This document shows positions 1-7,860 of a DNA stretch of 47,951 bases, one piece after another. Position numbers and translations under genes: made by a program. The notes beneath the pieces were generated by a model. The model was not told the origin of the DNA. It saw nothing but the letters and a program-made list of their open reading frames with translations, and did not search any database. Numbering within the stretch: the first letter of the stretch is position 1; every line of letters starts with the position of its first letter. Source of the stretch: DAMCZI01 sp032095175 (GTDB lineage: Bacteria; Bacillota; Clostridia; Clostridiales; Caloramatoraceae); assembly GCA_032095175.1 (NCBI GenBank), contig DAMCZI010000034.1, forward strand, positions 1 through 47,951, written 5' to 3'.

Positions 1-63
1 ATTTATGCGAAATCATATTCCTTGATTCATAAATCGCAATATACATTATTCAAAAGCTTTATT
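1..63 (-). repeat. Partial copy of the ~110-nt two-hairpin intergenic repeat
   Basis: Read on the minus strand, this matches the copy at 13776-13840 almost base for base. It contains the arm TATTGCGATTTATGAATCAA followed by GGAATATGATTTCGCATAAA. The rest of the element lies beyond the left edge of the window. It is in the opposite orientation to the copies at 5338 and 13755. Confidence 0.75.
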
Positions 64-176
64 GGGATTTATATAATATAAATTTTATAGTATGCTAGCC
101 TTATCTTACCCAATCACATATACTATGGTAAAATGATATTGTTGATTGCTATAATTATTTCACAAGGAGGAAAAAA

Positions 177-1295
177 ATGAAGGATACCAGGAAAATACCA
201 TATCTAAAGATATTACCAATGCTAATTATCGCTTTTATTTTATATAAGTTAATTGACAATGTCGATTTACTTGCAAAGGAATTGAAGTTTTTCTTTTCCC
301 TTATTTCCCCCTTCTTTTGGGCATTTGGAATTGCATATTTTTTAAACCCACAAATGAAATATTTTGAAGAAAAATTCAAAATGAAAAGGGTGCTCAGTTT
401 AATTATTGTATATGTGATCTTTTTAGGGGTACTCTCTTTTACATTTAGAATAGTTACACCAAGTCTTTTTAAAAACATAAAACAAGTTGTAGTTGATATA
501 CCTGAATATGCGAGATCAGCAGAAAAATTCATAAATGAAAATGCAGATAAGCTTGATGTCCTTGACAGCAGCATGACTAGTCTGCAGCTTAAGGATAATC
601 TTACTCAATTTGTAGCAAATGGCGGAAAGTACTTAGAGGTGTGGTTCAACCTGGCTGTATCAAAAATTATTGATTTCACCTCCGGATTCTTTAAATTTGT
701 GATTGGTATTCTTATCTCTGCCTATATGCTTGCAGGTAAAGAAAAAATAATAGATAAAATAAAAAAGATTATACGTGCAATATTAGGTGATGAGAAAGCT
801 GAAATATGTTTCAACTTTGGTATAGAAGTGAATACCATGTTTTCAAAATACATTATTGGGAAATTTATAGACTCTGCAATAATTGGAGTTATGTGTCTTG
901 TTATTCTTAAAATAATACACTCTCCATATTCAGTATTGATAAGCTTTGTTGTTGGAATAACAAATATGATACCATATTTCGGGCCATTCATTGGTATGAT
1001 TTTTGGAGCAATAATTGTGGTTTTCTCAAGTCCTATTATGGCATTATGGGTAACCCTAGCAATATTCCTGCTTCAGCAGTTTGATGGATGGTATCTTGGC
1101 CCAAAGATACTTGGAGATCAGGTAGGTTTAAGCCCGCTGCTTATAATATTTGCCGTAGTTGTTGGTGGTGGATTCTTTGGTGTCCTAGGTATGTTCCTTG
1201 GAGTACCAGTAATTGCAGTGATAAAGCTGGTAACAGATAATTTAATTGAAAGAAGATTAAATACAGATGCTAAAGAAGTAGAGCATCAGGAGTAA
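177..1295 (+). CDS. AI-2E family transporter (putative membrane exporter)
   Basis: A 372-residue polytopic membrane protein. It has the layout of the AI-2E/PerM family: two N-terminal helices, a soluble stretch (about residues 100-160), then a C-terminal block of five to six helices. That block carries the family-typical GPFIG segment, the LLQQFDGWYLGPKILG segment with GLSPL after it, and a glycine-rich VVGGGFFGVLGMFLGVPV helix. Family members export small signals such as AI-2 or act as Na+/H+ antiporters; the substrate here cannot be told. The ATG at 177 has AAGGAGG (164-170) six bases upstream. The gene stands alone on the plus strand and is followed by a palindromic repeat and a terminator. 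The family call is firm; the function is not. Confidence 0.88.
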   Translation: MKDTRKIPYLKILPMLIIAFILYKLIDNVDLLAKELKFFFSLISPFFWAFGIAYFLNPQMKYFEEKFKMKRVLSLIIVYVIFLGVLSFTFRIVTPSLFKNIKQVVVDIPEYARSAEKFINENADKLDVLDSSMTSLQLKDNLTQFVANGGKYLEVWFNLAVSKIIDFTSGFFKFVIGILISAYMLAGKEKIIDKIKKIIRAILGDEKAEICFNFGIEVNTMFSKYIIGKFIDSAIIGVMCLVILKIIHSPYSVLISFVVGITNMIPYFGPFIGMIFGAIIVVFSSPIMALWVTLAIFLLQQFDGWYLGPKILGDQVGLSPLLIIFAVVVGGGFFGVLGMFLGVPVIAVIKLVTDNLIERRLNTDAKEVEHQE

Positions 1296-1317
1296 AAGAA
1301 TATTACAGTAACAGTAA

Positions 1318-1412
1318 AGGTAACAGGCACTTGAGTTATGAGTTATTTATGAAAGATGAGCATTAGAAGGTAGTTTTTCTTAGATAACTCATAACTCAAG
1401 AGCCTGTCACCT
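1318..1412. repeat. ~95-bp palindromic dispersed repeat, copy 1
   Basis: Inverted arms at 1318-1346 and 1384-1412 pair over 29 bases with three mismatches. The arms contain a tandem TGAGTTA-TGAGTTA. Read in reverse, the whole element, including its loop, aligns with the copy at 29099-29192, so it is a dispersed element and not a chance hairpin. Confidence 0.8.
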
Positions 1413-1424
1413 AACTGAAAAATG

Positions 1425-1456
1425 AAAGGACAGACCTTGCTGTAAGGCTGTCCTTT
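1425..1456. terminator. Bidirectional rho-independent terminator
   Basis: AAAGGACAG (1425-1433) pairs with CTGTCCTTT (1448-1456), with CCTTGC/GTAAGG extending the stem. It lies between the convergent AI-2E gene (+) and the ABC permease gene (-) and could serve both. Confidence 0.7.
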
Positions 1457-1497
1457 TGCTTTGCACATTGATAACATGACTAATAATCAGCAGTATT

Positions 1498-2619
1498 TTA
1501 CATACTGCTTTGCTTATTGGCACTATTGCCCATCCTTAGATAAGCTCTATCCATTTCCTTATCCTTTTGACTCTTCCATGCATGGAGAACAAGTGCTAGT
1601 GTAACAACTCCATAGGATATAAACATTCTGAAATATTCCCCAAGCATTGCAGAGCCTGTAAGGTTCTTTCCTGCCATTGGCATAACAATGAACATTAAAT
1701 GGAATAGACCGGTTCCAATTATTGCATTTGTCGTTGTAGCCTTACTTACGGTGGCACCACCAACAAGAAGTGCTGCAGCTGCAAAAAGTCCTGCTTGATC
1801 TGCTCCATTATAGGTATTTAATGTACCTATGTTCTGCAGGTATATTATTTGACCAAAGCCTGCAAGAACAGTGGAAACTATTATTGATTGAATACGAGTC
1901 TTTTCAACCAATATACCTGCAGTACTAGCTACTGACATATCCTGACCTACAGCTCTCATGTCTTGGCCAATCTTTGTTTTCGTAAACCATACAGTGAACG
2001 CACATAATATACCAATTATTATAAAGGTCCCTATTGGTATATTCGCTCCCACTACTGGAATCTTTAGCAAATTATCAAACCCATGGCTAACATTTAAAGT
2101 AATTGCATTTCTTATTCCATAGCCTCTAGATAGAAGCAATTGAGGGCTTTTTATAGGTATAATCGTTCCACAAAGATAAAGCAGGAAGAATTGATATATA
2201 CCTAAAATAAATAATCCAAGTATCATTGATGTAATCATTTCACGGCCCTTTGCCCTGTTTAAAACTGCACCGCCAAAATATCCTAAAAGTATTGAAATAG
2301 GAGTACTTATTACCATTGCAAGTACAAGTCCCCAAAAGCCTCTAACACCCCAGTCAGTAATAAATATAAGCCCTATCTGTCCTGCCATAGCACCTAACAC
2401 CATTCCAAAGTTAATACCCATTCCAGCCATTACAGGTAAAAGTAATGCTAGTACAAGAAAGGTATCTCTTGATAAGCGTGTTACTATTTCTCTAACAAGA
2501 TATGTACCTGAAAATTTAGAGAGAGGTATAGCTACTGAACTTATGAATATAAATAGAATTGGTACTGCACTGCCTGTCAAAAATCTTTGTAATTTTTTCT
2601 TATCTATATCTATTTTCAT
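1498..2619 (-). CDS. ABC transporter permease, BPD_transp_2 family (second permease)
   Basis: A 373-residue integral membrane protein with about ten hydrophobic segments and the RbsC/YufP-Q (BPD_transp_2) pattern. A conserved glycine-rich loop around AVGQDMSVASTAGI is the likely contact with the ATPase, followed by the ALLVGGATVSKATTTNAIIG segment. The start is set at the ATG at 2619 because GGAGG lies eight bases upstream. A longer reading from 2649 has no such site and runs into the preceding gene. It overlaps or abuts the first permease (stop at 2624) and so is translationally coupled to it. It is the last gene of the DUF3798-ATPase-permease-permease transporter. The substrate is unknown; nucleosides, sugars and related small solutes are typical for this architecture. 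Confidence 0.88.
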   Translation of the reverse strand: MKIDIDKKKLQRFLTGSAVPILFIFISSVAIPLSKFSGTYLVREIVTRLSRDTFLVLALLLPVMAGMGINFGMVLGAMAGQIGLIFITDWGVRGFWGLVLAMVISTPISILLGYFGGAVLNRAKGREMITSMILGLFILGIYQFFLLYLCGTIIPIKSPQLLLSRGYGIRNAITLNVSHGFDNLLKIPVVGANIPIGTFIIIGILCAFTVWFTKTKIGQDMRAVGQDMSVASTAGILVEKTRIQSIIVSTVLAGFGQIIYLQNIGTLNTYNGADQAGLFAAAALLVGGATVSKATTTNAIIGTGLFHLMFIVMPMAGKNLTGSAMLGEYFRMFISYGVVTLALVLHAWKSQKDKEMDRAYLRMGNSANKQSSM

Positions 2620-2623
2620 TTCC

Positions 2624-3658
2624 CTACCTCCCCTTCCTTGTAAGTGCATATACGATCATACCATTTGATACAACAATTCTTATTATTTCTGAAACATCAA
2701 TATTGATTGCACTATTTATTACAGAAGGTGTCATTGTAAGTATTCCCTGAAACAACAATGTTCCTATAATTACATTGGTAATCGAGGCTTTGTTTACAGA
2801 AGCTCCTCCAAGAAGAATAGCTGCTACCGATGGGAATACAAATGCCAATGGAGCACTAAACATCTGTATAAAACCGAAGCTCTGCTGATAGACAACTATT
2901 CCTATAGCTGCAATTATAGTTGAAAAAACAACAGATATTACTCTCATTTTATTTACATTAATACCTGCAGCCCTTGCATATTCAGGGTTTGAACCAACTG
3001 AAGTTATGGCTGTACCAATTTTTGTTTTAAAGAAGCCCCAAACAATAACACCCATAATAGCGAAAAATAGGAACATACCCATTGGAATTGTAAAGTTATC
3101 CGTTACTTTTATACTTAAAACATTACTTATTTCATGAATCCAATAATCCTGTACACTTATTGTTGCACGCAGTCCTGCTCCCTTAAAGCTTTGTGCACTT
3201 GCAGGGTTTTGAAATGGAAGTACTATCCACATAATATTCATAAAAAATACAAAGGAGTATCCAACATATGTTGCAATAATCATTTCATCACCCTTAACCC
3301 TATTAAGCAGTAGGCCATATAAATATCCAAATATTGTTGCTGCTACAACAGCTATACCCATTGCAGCAAAAACACCACCTATACCAGTTAACCTGAACTC
3401 AAGACTCATTACAGCACCTAAAAGTCCTGCTATAAGTCCAACAGGTATACCAAAGTTCAAGCCACATCCAGACTGTATCATAGGCACCATTGAGAGAACA
3501 AGAACCGCATTCATTCCAAAACGTACCAGTACATCATTTAATGATGCATCAGTTCGCACTCCAAAAAATGGTCCTATAATAAACAGGGAAACCAAGAACA
3601 TTCCTATAATAATGCGCGGCCATCCAAATTTGCGTATAAAGCCCTTAAGCCTGCTCAT
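2624..3658 (-). CDS. ABC transporter permease, BPD_transp_2 family (first permease)
   Basis: A 344-residue polytopic membrane protein, paralogous to its downstream neighbour. Both share the pattern of a GSNPEYARAAGI-type cytoplasmic loop followed by AAILLGGASVNKASITNVIIG. It would form the membrane channel as a heterodimer with the other permease. The ATG at 3658 (MSRLKG) is preferred: GAAGGTG lies about six bases upstream. An in-frame GTG at 3676 has no good site. The start overlaps the end of the ATPase gene (stop at 3645) by 14 bases, a classic coupled operon junction. Confidence 0.88.
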   Translation of the reverse strand: MSRLKGFIRKFGWPRIIIGMFLVSLFIIGPFFGVRTDASLNDVLVRFGMNAVLVLSMVPMIQSGCGLNFGIPVGLIAGLLGAVMSLEFRLTGIGGVFAAMGIAVVAATIFGYLYGLLLNRVKGDEMIIATYVGYSFVFFMNIMWIVLPFQNPASAQSFKGAGLRATISVQDYWIHEISNVLSIKVTDNFTIPMGMFLFFAIMGVIVWGFFKTKIGTAITSVGSNPEYARAAGINVNKMRVISVVFSTIIAAIGIVVYQQSFGFIQMFSAPLAFVFPSVAAILLGGASVNKASITNVIIGTLLFQGILTMTPSVINSAINIDVSEIIRIVVSNGMIVYALTRKGR

Positions 3659-5276
3659 GCTTTTCACCTTCTTCACTTAAATGATTTAACCCTGACATAA
3701 GCAGTCCAAACTCCGCTGCCTCAGCACCAGGGGATAGAATGCCAGCAACCTTGCCTTCACTTACAATTGCAATCCTATTGCATATGGATCTTAACTCCTC
3801 AAGCTCTGAAGAAACCATTATAATTGTTGTATTGTTTTCCTCGTTGTAGCGTCTTAATGCATCAAGTACAAGTTTTTTTGCTCCAACATCTATGCCTCTA
3901 GTAGGCTCTGATACAAATAGAAGCTTTGGCTCCAATGCAAATGCCTTAGCCAAGCAAATCTTTTGCTGATTACCACCTGAAAGCTGCCTAACAAACTGCT
4001 TCCCACCTGTGCATTTTATTTCCAATCCATCAATATATTTTCTCGCACATTCTGCCATTGCCCTTTCATCACGCCACTTAATTAATCCGCCTAATAGCTT
4101 TATTAAAAATTTATCGTGAACTTGCATTGCATTAAATGTAATATTCCAATCAATTGGTTCATCTAAAAGAAGCCCTACTCCTCTTCTATCCTCGGATACA
4201 AAAGCTAATCCGCTCTTTAATGCATTATGAGTTGAATTTAATTGAAGTGGCTTACCATCAAACATAACCTCTCCTCCAGCTGGAAATAAACCCATAATTC
4301 CATTTGGAACTCCAAGCTTTCCTTGTCCTGCAAGTCCTCCTATTCCAAATATCTCTCCTTTTTTAACCTTAAAGGATACATCCCTTACGGTTTCACCAGG
4401 CATATCAACCCATAGATTATTAACCTCAAAAATAATATCTTTGCTGCGATCAGTAAAATCAACTGCCTTTACATGCTGCTCCTTATTTTCTTCAACATTT
4501 CTTCCAACCATCCACTGGGCAATTTGCCTTACATTTATACCTGAAGTTGGTTTTTCAACAACTACATTTCCATCTCTTAATACAACAATTTTGTCACAAA
4601 CCTCTGTAATCTCATTTAGTCTATGTGATATAAATATAATTGAAACACCAGTATCAGCAAGCTTTCTCATTGCCTTTAAAAGAATCTCTGCCTCTGATTC
4701 GGTAAGTACTGCTGTAGGCTCATCTAATACAAGCAGCTTTACCTTTTCTCTGTCTATTTCACGAGCAATTTCTATAAACTGTTTATGTCCAACAGGCATT
4801 TCTGAAACAAGCATATCCTTATCCAGCTGTACCCCAAGGGTATCTATTGCCTTTTGAGCACTCTTTTTCATTTCCTTCATATTAATGGTTTCAAGCCTTT
4901 TTCCAAGCACCCTTGAAATAACACTCGCTTTAGTTTTTTCCATGTTTAATAATATATTTTCTGTTGTGGTGAAACCTGGTATAAGTGAAAACTCTTGATG
5001 AACCATTCCAATTCCTACATTTAGAGCCTCAAGTGGATTTTTAAAATTAATCTTCTCACCATCAAAATAAATCTCGCCTTCATAGCCTCCAGTTTCTGCA
5101 ATAACACTCATTCCAAATAATATTTTCATTAATGTCGATTTACCAGCACCATTTTCACCAACAAGTCCCAGTATTTGACCCTTTTCAAGAGTAAAATTAA
5201 TATCCTTTAATACCCTATTACCATCAAATTGTTTACCGACACCCTTAACCTTAAGTAACAAATTTTCATTTGCCAA
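3645..5276 (-). CDS. Duplicated ABC ATPase of MglA/RbsA type for the DUF3798-linked transporter
   Basis: A 543-residue cytoplasmic protein with two ATP-binding domains. The first (about 1-255) has Walker A GENGAGKST at 40-48 and Walker B LLVLDEPTAVLT, but a weak signature (VSEMPVGHKQ). The second (about 265-530) has a degenerate Walker A (GLAGQGKLG, with Leu in place of Ser/Thr), a good signature QLSGGNQQK and Walker B FVSEPTRGIDVG. This asymmetry is normal for sugar and nucleoside importers of this class, where one composite site is catalytic. Translation starts at a TTG codon at 5276, with AGAGGTG just upstream. The two permease genes follow directly. About 440 bp of repeats and a long inverted repeat separate it from the DUF3798 gene. 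Confidence 0.92.
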   Translation of the reverse strand: MANENLLLKVKGVGKQFDGNRVLKDINFTLEKGQILGLVGENGAGKSTLMKILFGMSVIAETGGYEGEIYFDGEKINFKNPLEALNVGIGMVHQEFSLIPGFTTTENILLNMEKTKASVISRVLGKRLETINMKEMKKSAQKAIDTLGVQLDKDMLVSEMPVGHKQFIEIAREIDREKVKLLVLDEPTAVLTESEAEILLKAMRKLADTGVSIIFISHRLNEITEVCDKIVVLRDGNVVVEKPTSGINVRQIAQWMVGRNVEENKEQHVKAVDFTDRSKDIIFEVNNLWVDMPGETVRDVSFKVKKGEIFGIGGLAGQGKLGVPNGIMGLFPAGGEVMFDGKPLQLNSTHNALKSGLAFVSEDRRGVGLLLDEPIDWNITFNAMQVHDKFLIKLLGGLIKWRDERAMAECARKYIDGLEIKCTGGKQFVRQLSGGNQQKICLAKAFALEPKLLFVSEPTRGIDVGAKKLVLDALRRYNEENNTTIIMVSSELEELRSICNRIAIVSEGKVAGILSPGAEAAEFGLLMSGLNHLSEEGEKHEQA

Positions 5277-5337
5277 TTATTTCACCTCTAATCTATAAAT
5301 CAAGGTATGTTAACACACTAAAGATTTTACATTATAT

Positions 5338-5448
5338 TAATCGCACTAAAGATTTTACATTGAGTGTTGTGCGATTAATGAATTAAGGAATATGATTTCG
5401 CATAAATGTTTAGGGTCAAGCAATGTAGTATCTTTTATGCGAAACATA
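5338..5448 (+). repeat. ~110-nt two-hairpin intergenic repeat, copy A
   Basis: Two stems can be drawn. The first is AATCGCAC at about 5339 with GTGCGATT (5369-5377). The second pairs TTTCGCATAAA (near 5397) with TTTATGCGAAA (5434-5444), a perfect 11-bp stem. The second loop carries TGTTTAGGGTCAAGCAATG, shared with the copies at 5449 and 13755. Confidence 0.75.
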
Positions 5449-5536
5449 TAGGTACTGTGAGATTAGCGAATCAAGAAAATGATTTCCCATAAATGCTTAG
5501 GATCAAGCAATGTAGTATCTTTTATGTGAAACTTAC
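5449..5536 (+). repeat. ~110-nt two-hairpin intergenic repeat, copy B (shortened)
   Basis: A direct second copy right behind copy A. It keeps the GCGAATCAAG...AATGATTTCCCATAAATG part, the loop TTAGGATCAAGCAATGTAG and the closing CTTTTATGTGAAAC. It lacks most of the first hairpin, and its second stem is imperfect, which suggests an older or decaying copy. Confidence 0.65.
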
Positions 5537-5555
5537 ACCTGCCTCTTATAAATAA

Positions 5556-5709
5556 TTGTATTAGGAACAGCTAAATATAAATCAATAATTCTATTACATT
5601 TTGTCTTTTTAAACATCCTAAGGTCGGACCAATACTGTAGGGCTGTTTAAAAAGACAAAATGTAAAGAATTTTACGATTTATATATAATCACTGCCATTC
5701 CTAATACAA
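5556..5709. repeat. Long inverted repeat (~60-bp arms) between DUF3798 and ABC genes
   Basis: The core arms ACATTTTGTCTTTTTAAACA (5597-5616) and TGTTTAAAAAGACAAAATGT (5643-5662) are perfect complements. Pairing continues outward, with small gaps, to TGTATTAGGAA (left) and TTCCTAATACA (right). It lies downstream of the DUF3798 gene and upstream of the ATPase gene, so it may be a partial terminator or an RNA-stabilising structure that sets binding protein above transporter, or a small non-autonomous element. Confidence 0.7.
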
Positions 5710-5719
5710 ACATTGTAAA

Positions 5720-6940
5720 TTACTTTATGCTATTATACTTTTCAGGAATTGATTCCTTTGTCTGTCCAAGATATCCCTGACCAAATACATAGGTATCCTG
5801 ATAAATCATTACGTGGTTCTTCTTTTCTGTATTAGTAGCAATATCTATATAGTATGAACCATTCCATTCAGCACCTGGAGTGTATTTTTCAAAGCAAGCC
5901 ATTAGATCATCAAATGAATCCTTCTGTGCTTTGCCTTCTGCTACTCTCTTGCCAAATTCAGCAAATGCCAGTGTTGAAGTATACCCATAGGAATAAGCCC
6001 ATGTTCCCATTCTCTTGGATCCACCTTTTGATATAACAGTCTCTTCAACCTTCTTAAGTATTGCAGGCCAATCTCCAGCCTGCTGCTTAAGATCTATACC
6101 AAAAGCTCCTGGATAACCCATTATAGGTGATGGAAGGTCTGGCTCAACAAATATTGCTCCAAGTTCAGCTACCTTCTTTAAAAGAGGTTCTGTCTGTGCA
6201 TCATTTGTACAGAAAAACGCAGTGTCTTTTCCGTATTTTGTAACCCATGATGGCATTTTTTCGAGTATAAACTGCTGTGCACCTGGTATTCCAACGTCGC
6301 TCATTGGGTCTGGAGCAGTCTCTGCTGCAAATGTAAGTCCTAAATCCTTACATGCTTCTTCCATTATTGCTTTTCTTCTTGATAAAAGCTCAATACTCAT
6401 ATGTCTTGGGAATGAAATATGAACAAATGTCTTTGCTCCCATCTTCTTAGCAGCTAGAACCATTAAATAACCACGCTTTACGTTGTCAACATCAACTGCT
6501 AAATCAGCTGCTTCTTCTATCATGTTTGTATCTTCCTGTGGTGATGCTGCAAGTAAAAGTATATCCGGTCTTATTTCTCTAATCTTTTTGAATGCTGCAG
6601 ATGTTCCAGGAACTGACTGGTTTACAACTATAGCCTTCATTTGAGGGTCATCTGCAAGTCCTTCAATCATTGCAATTGTTGTTTCTGATTCAGTCATAAA
6701 GTTATCTGGGTATGTTACATGCTGTACAATTCCGCCATCGCTTACACTGCCATACTCTTTTATGAAAGCTTCAGCACCTCTAAGCTCATCCTCACCCTGT
6801 GATACTGTACCTGTTACAATACCAATATGGAACTTTTCCTCTGACTTGTCCTTTTCTGCATCTCCACCAGTTGCTTTTGAACATCCTACTGCGCCAAAAA
6901 TCATTAGTCCCGCAAGAATTAAAGCTAATACCTTTTTCAA
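5720..6940 (-). CDS. DUF3798 lipoprotein, probable solute-binding protein of the ABC transporter
   Basis: A 406-residue exported lipoprotein. It has a basic N-terminus, a hydrophobic stretch and a lipobox ending GAVGC, with the lipidated Cys at 20, then an acidic, lysine-rich linker. The mature part (from about residue 37, FHIGIVTGTVSQGEDELRGA) looks like a two-lobed periplasmic-binding fold and matches the DUF3798 family as I know it. The start is a TTG codon at 6940, six bases after AAAGGAGGGG. Its position ahead of an MglA-type ATPase and two permeases indicates that it delivers a ligand to them, in the place usually held by BMP/Med or sugar-binding proteins. The ligand is unknown. The family call is good and the role is inferred from context. 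Confidence 0.82.
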   Translation of the reverse strand: MKKVLALILAGLMIFGAVGCSKATGGDAEKDKSEEKFHIGIVTGTVSQGEDELRGAEAFIKEYGSVSDGGIVQHVTYPDNFMTESETTIAMIEGLADDPQMKAIVVNQSVPGTSAAFKKIREIRPDILLLAASPQEDTNMIEEAADLAVDVDNVKRGYLMVLAAKKMGAKTFVHISFPRHMSIELLSRRKAIMEEACKDLGLTFAAETAPDPMSDVGIPGAQQFILEKMPSWVTKYGKDTAFFCTNDAQTEPLLKKVAELGAIFVEPDLPSPIMGYPGAFGIDLKQQAGDWPAILKKVEETVISKGGSKRMGTWAYSYGYTSTLAFAEFGKRVAEGKAQKDSFDDLMACFEKYTPGAEWNGSYYIDIATNTEKKNHVMIYQDTYVFGQGYLGQTKESIPEKYNSIK

Positions 6941-7083
6941 ATGATACCCCTCCTTTAAATGTTTTTTATTATATTTATATTTAAATATTTTATATATAAT
7001 TCGAAATGGGATTAATATATCCTATTTTTATAACATTTTTCTCTCTTTACAATTACTTAATATAAAGTTAAGACTTTATTAAA

Positions 7084-7171
7084 AGTGCCAGGCACGTGGC
7101 AAGTGGCAAGTTAGATAACTTTGAGGTATCCCAATTTTATCTAACTTGCCACTTGCCACGTGCCCGGCACT
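7084..7171. repeat. ~95-bp palindromic dispersed repeat, variant with 34-bp arms
   Basis: Arms 7084-7117 and 7138-7171 are complementary at 33 of 34 positions. The outer ends (AGTGCCAGGCAC / GTGCCCGGCACT) resemble those of the other copies, but the inner stem is GTGGCAA-GTGGCAA in place of TGAGTTA-TGAGTTA. It lies just past the response-regulator stop and could end that transcript, though no clear T tract follows. Confidence 0.75.
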
Positions 7172-7179
7172 AGGGTTAA

Positions 7180-7827
7180 TTATTTTTTTAAAGGCAATCT
7201 ATACTTATTCTTAGGTCTTCCAAGCTGCCCATACATAGGCATAACTTCAATATCATTTTTTTCTACAAGGTACTGTATATATCTATGTACAGTTTGATAT
7301 GCAAGATTTACTCCCTTTGTTATTTCTTCAATTGTTAGCCCATCAACTCTGCCCTTAAGGGAGTCACATATAATACTTAAAGTAGCTGGGCTAATACCCT
7401 TTTCAATAAATACCTGTTTTTTCTCATCCTTATATCCCTGCTGCATTTCATTTATTTTCAAATTAATTTTTATTCTTGAAATTAAATCAGGTGACCTAAT
7501 AGGCTTAATTGCAAAGTCAGTTGCCCCCGCTGCTATAAACTTCTCTGCAATCTCCTGGGTTTCATCAACTGTAAGCACCAGTATAGATACAACACTGTTA
7601 AACTCCCTGATTTTTTTCACAGTGGTCAAACCATCCCAATCTGGCATATGATAATCAACAATTACAAGATTAGGAATGTATCTTTTACATAGCTCACTGC
7701 CCTGTCTTCCATTTGCTGCAACCATGGGTTCCCATCCTCCAAAGAGGCATATTTCCCTAATAGTGTATTGAATATCTGGTTCATCGTCTATTATAACAAT
7801 TTTTTTTCTGTTCATTGCTTCATCCAA
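7180..7827 (-). CDS. Response regulator, receiver domain plus CitT/DcuR-like winged HTH
   Basis: About 215 residues. The N-terminal receiver has the acidic pair Asp14-Asp15, phospho-acceptor Asp58 (VIVDYHMPDWDG), Thr86 and Lys108 (AIKPI). The C-terminal part (about 145-215) holds a helix-turn-helix with LTIEEITKGVNLAYQTVHRY and ends in YGQLGRPKNKY, the pattern of CitT/DcuR-type regulators that respond to small carboxylates. A TTG at 7827 is the best start: GGAGG lies seven bases upstream, while the in-frame ATG at 7815 is too far away and the GTG at 7836 too close. It follows the sensor kinase gene by 33 bases and is its likely partner. A probable target is the adjacent DUF3798 transporter. 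Confidence 0.88.
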   Translation of the reverse strand: MDEAMNRKKIVIIDDEPDIQYTIREICLFGGWEPMVAANGRQGSELCKRYIPNLVIVDYHMPDWDGLTTVKKIREFNSVVSILVLTVDETQEIAEKFIAAGATDFAIKPIRSPDLISRIKINLKINEMQQGYKDEKKQVFIEKGISPATLSIICDSLKGRVDGLTIEEITKGVNLAYQTVHRYIQYLVEKNDIEVMPMYGQLGRPKNKYRLPLKK

Positions 7828-7860
7828 AATCAACACCTCCAGAATAAGTATATTTAAATA

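Noticed and set aside
155..574. Minus-strand open frame of 139 codons opposite the AI-2E gene
   Set aside because: It overlaps a well-supported gene in the other frame, has no ribosome binding site and looks like no protein family.
4441..4857. Plus-strand open frame opposite the ABC ATPase gene
   Set aside because: Composition (Ser/Thr-rich with short hydrophobic runs) is what the complement of a conserved ATPase gives. No start signal.
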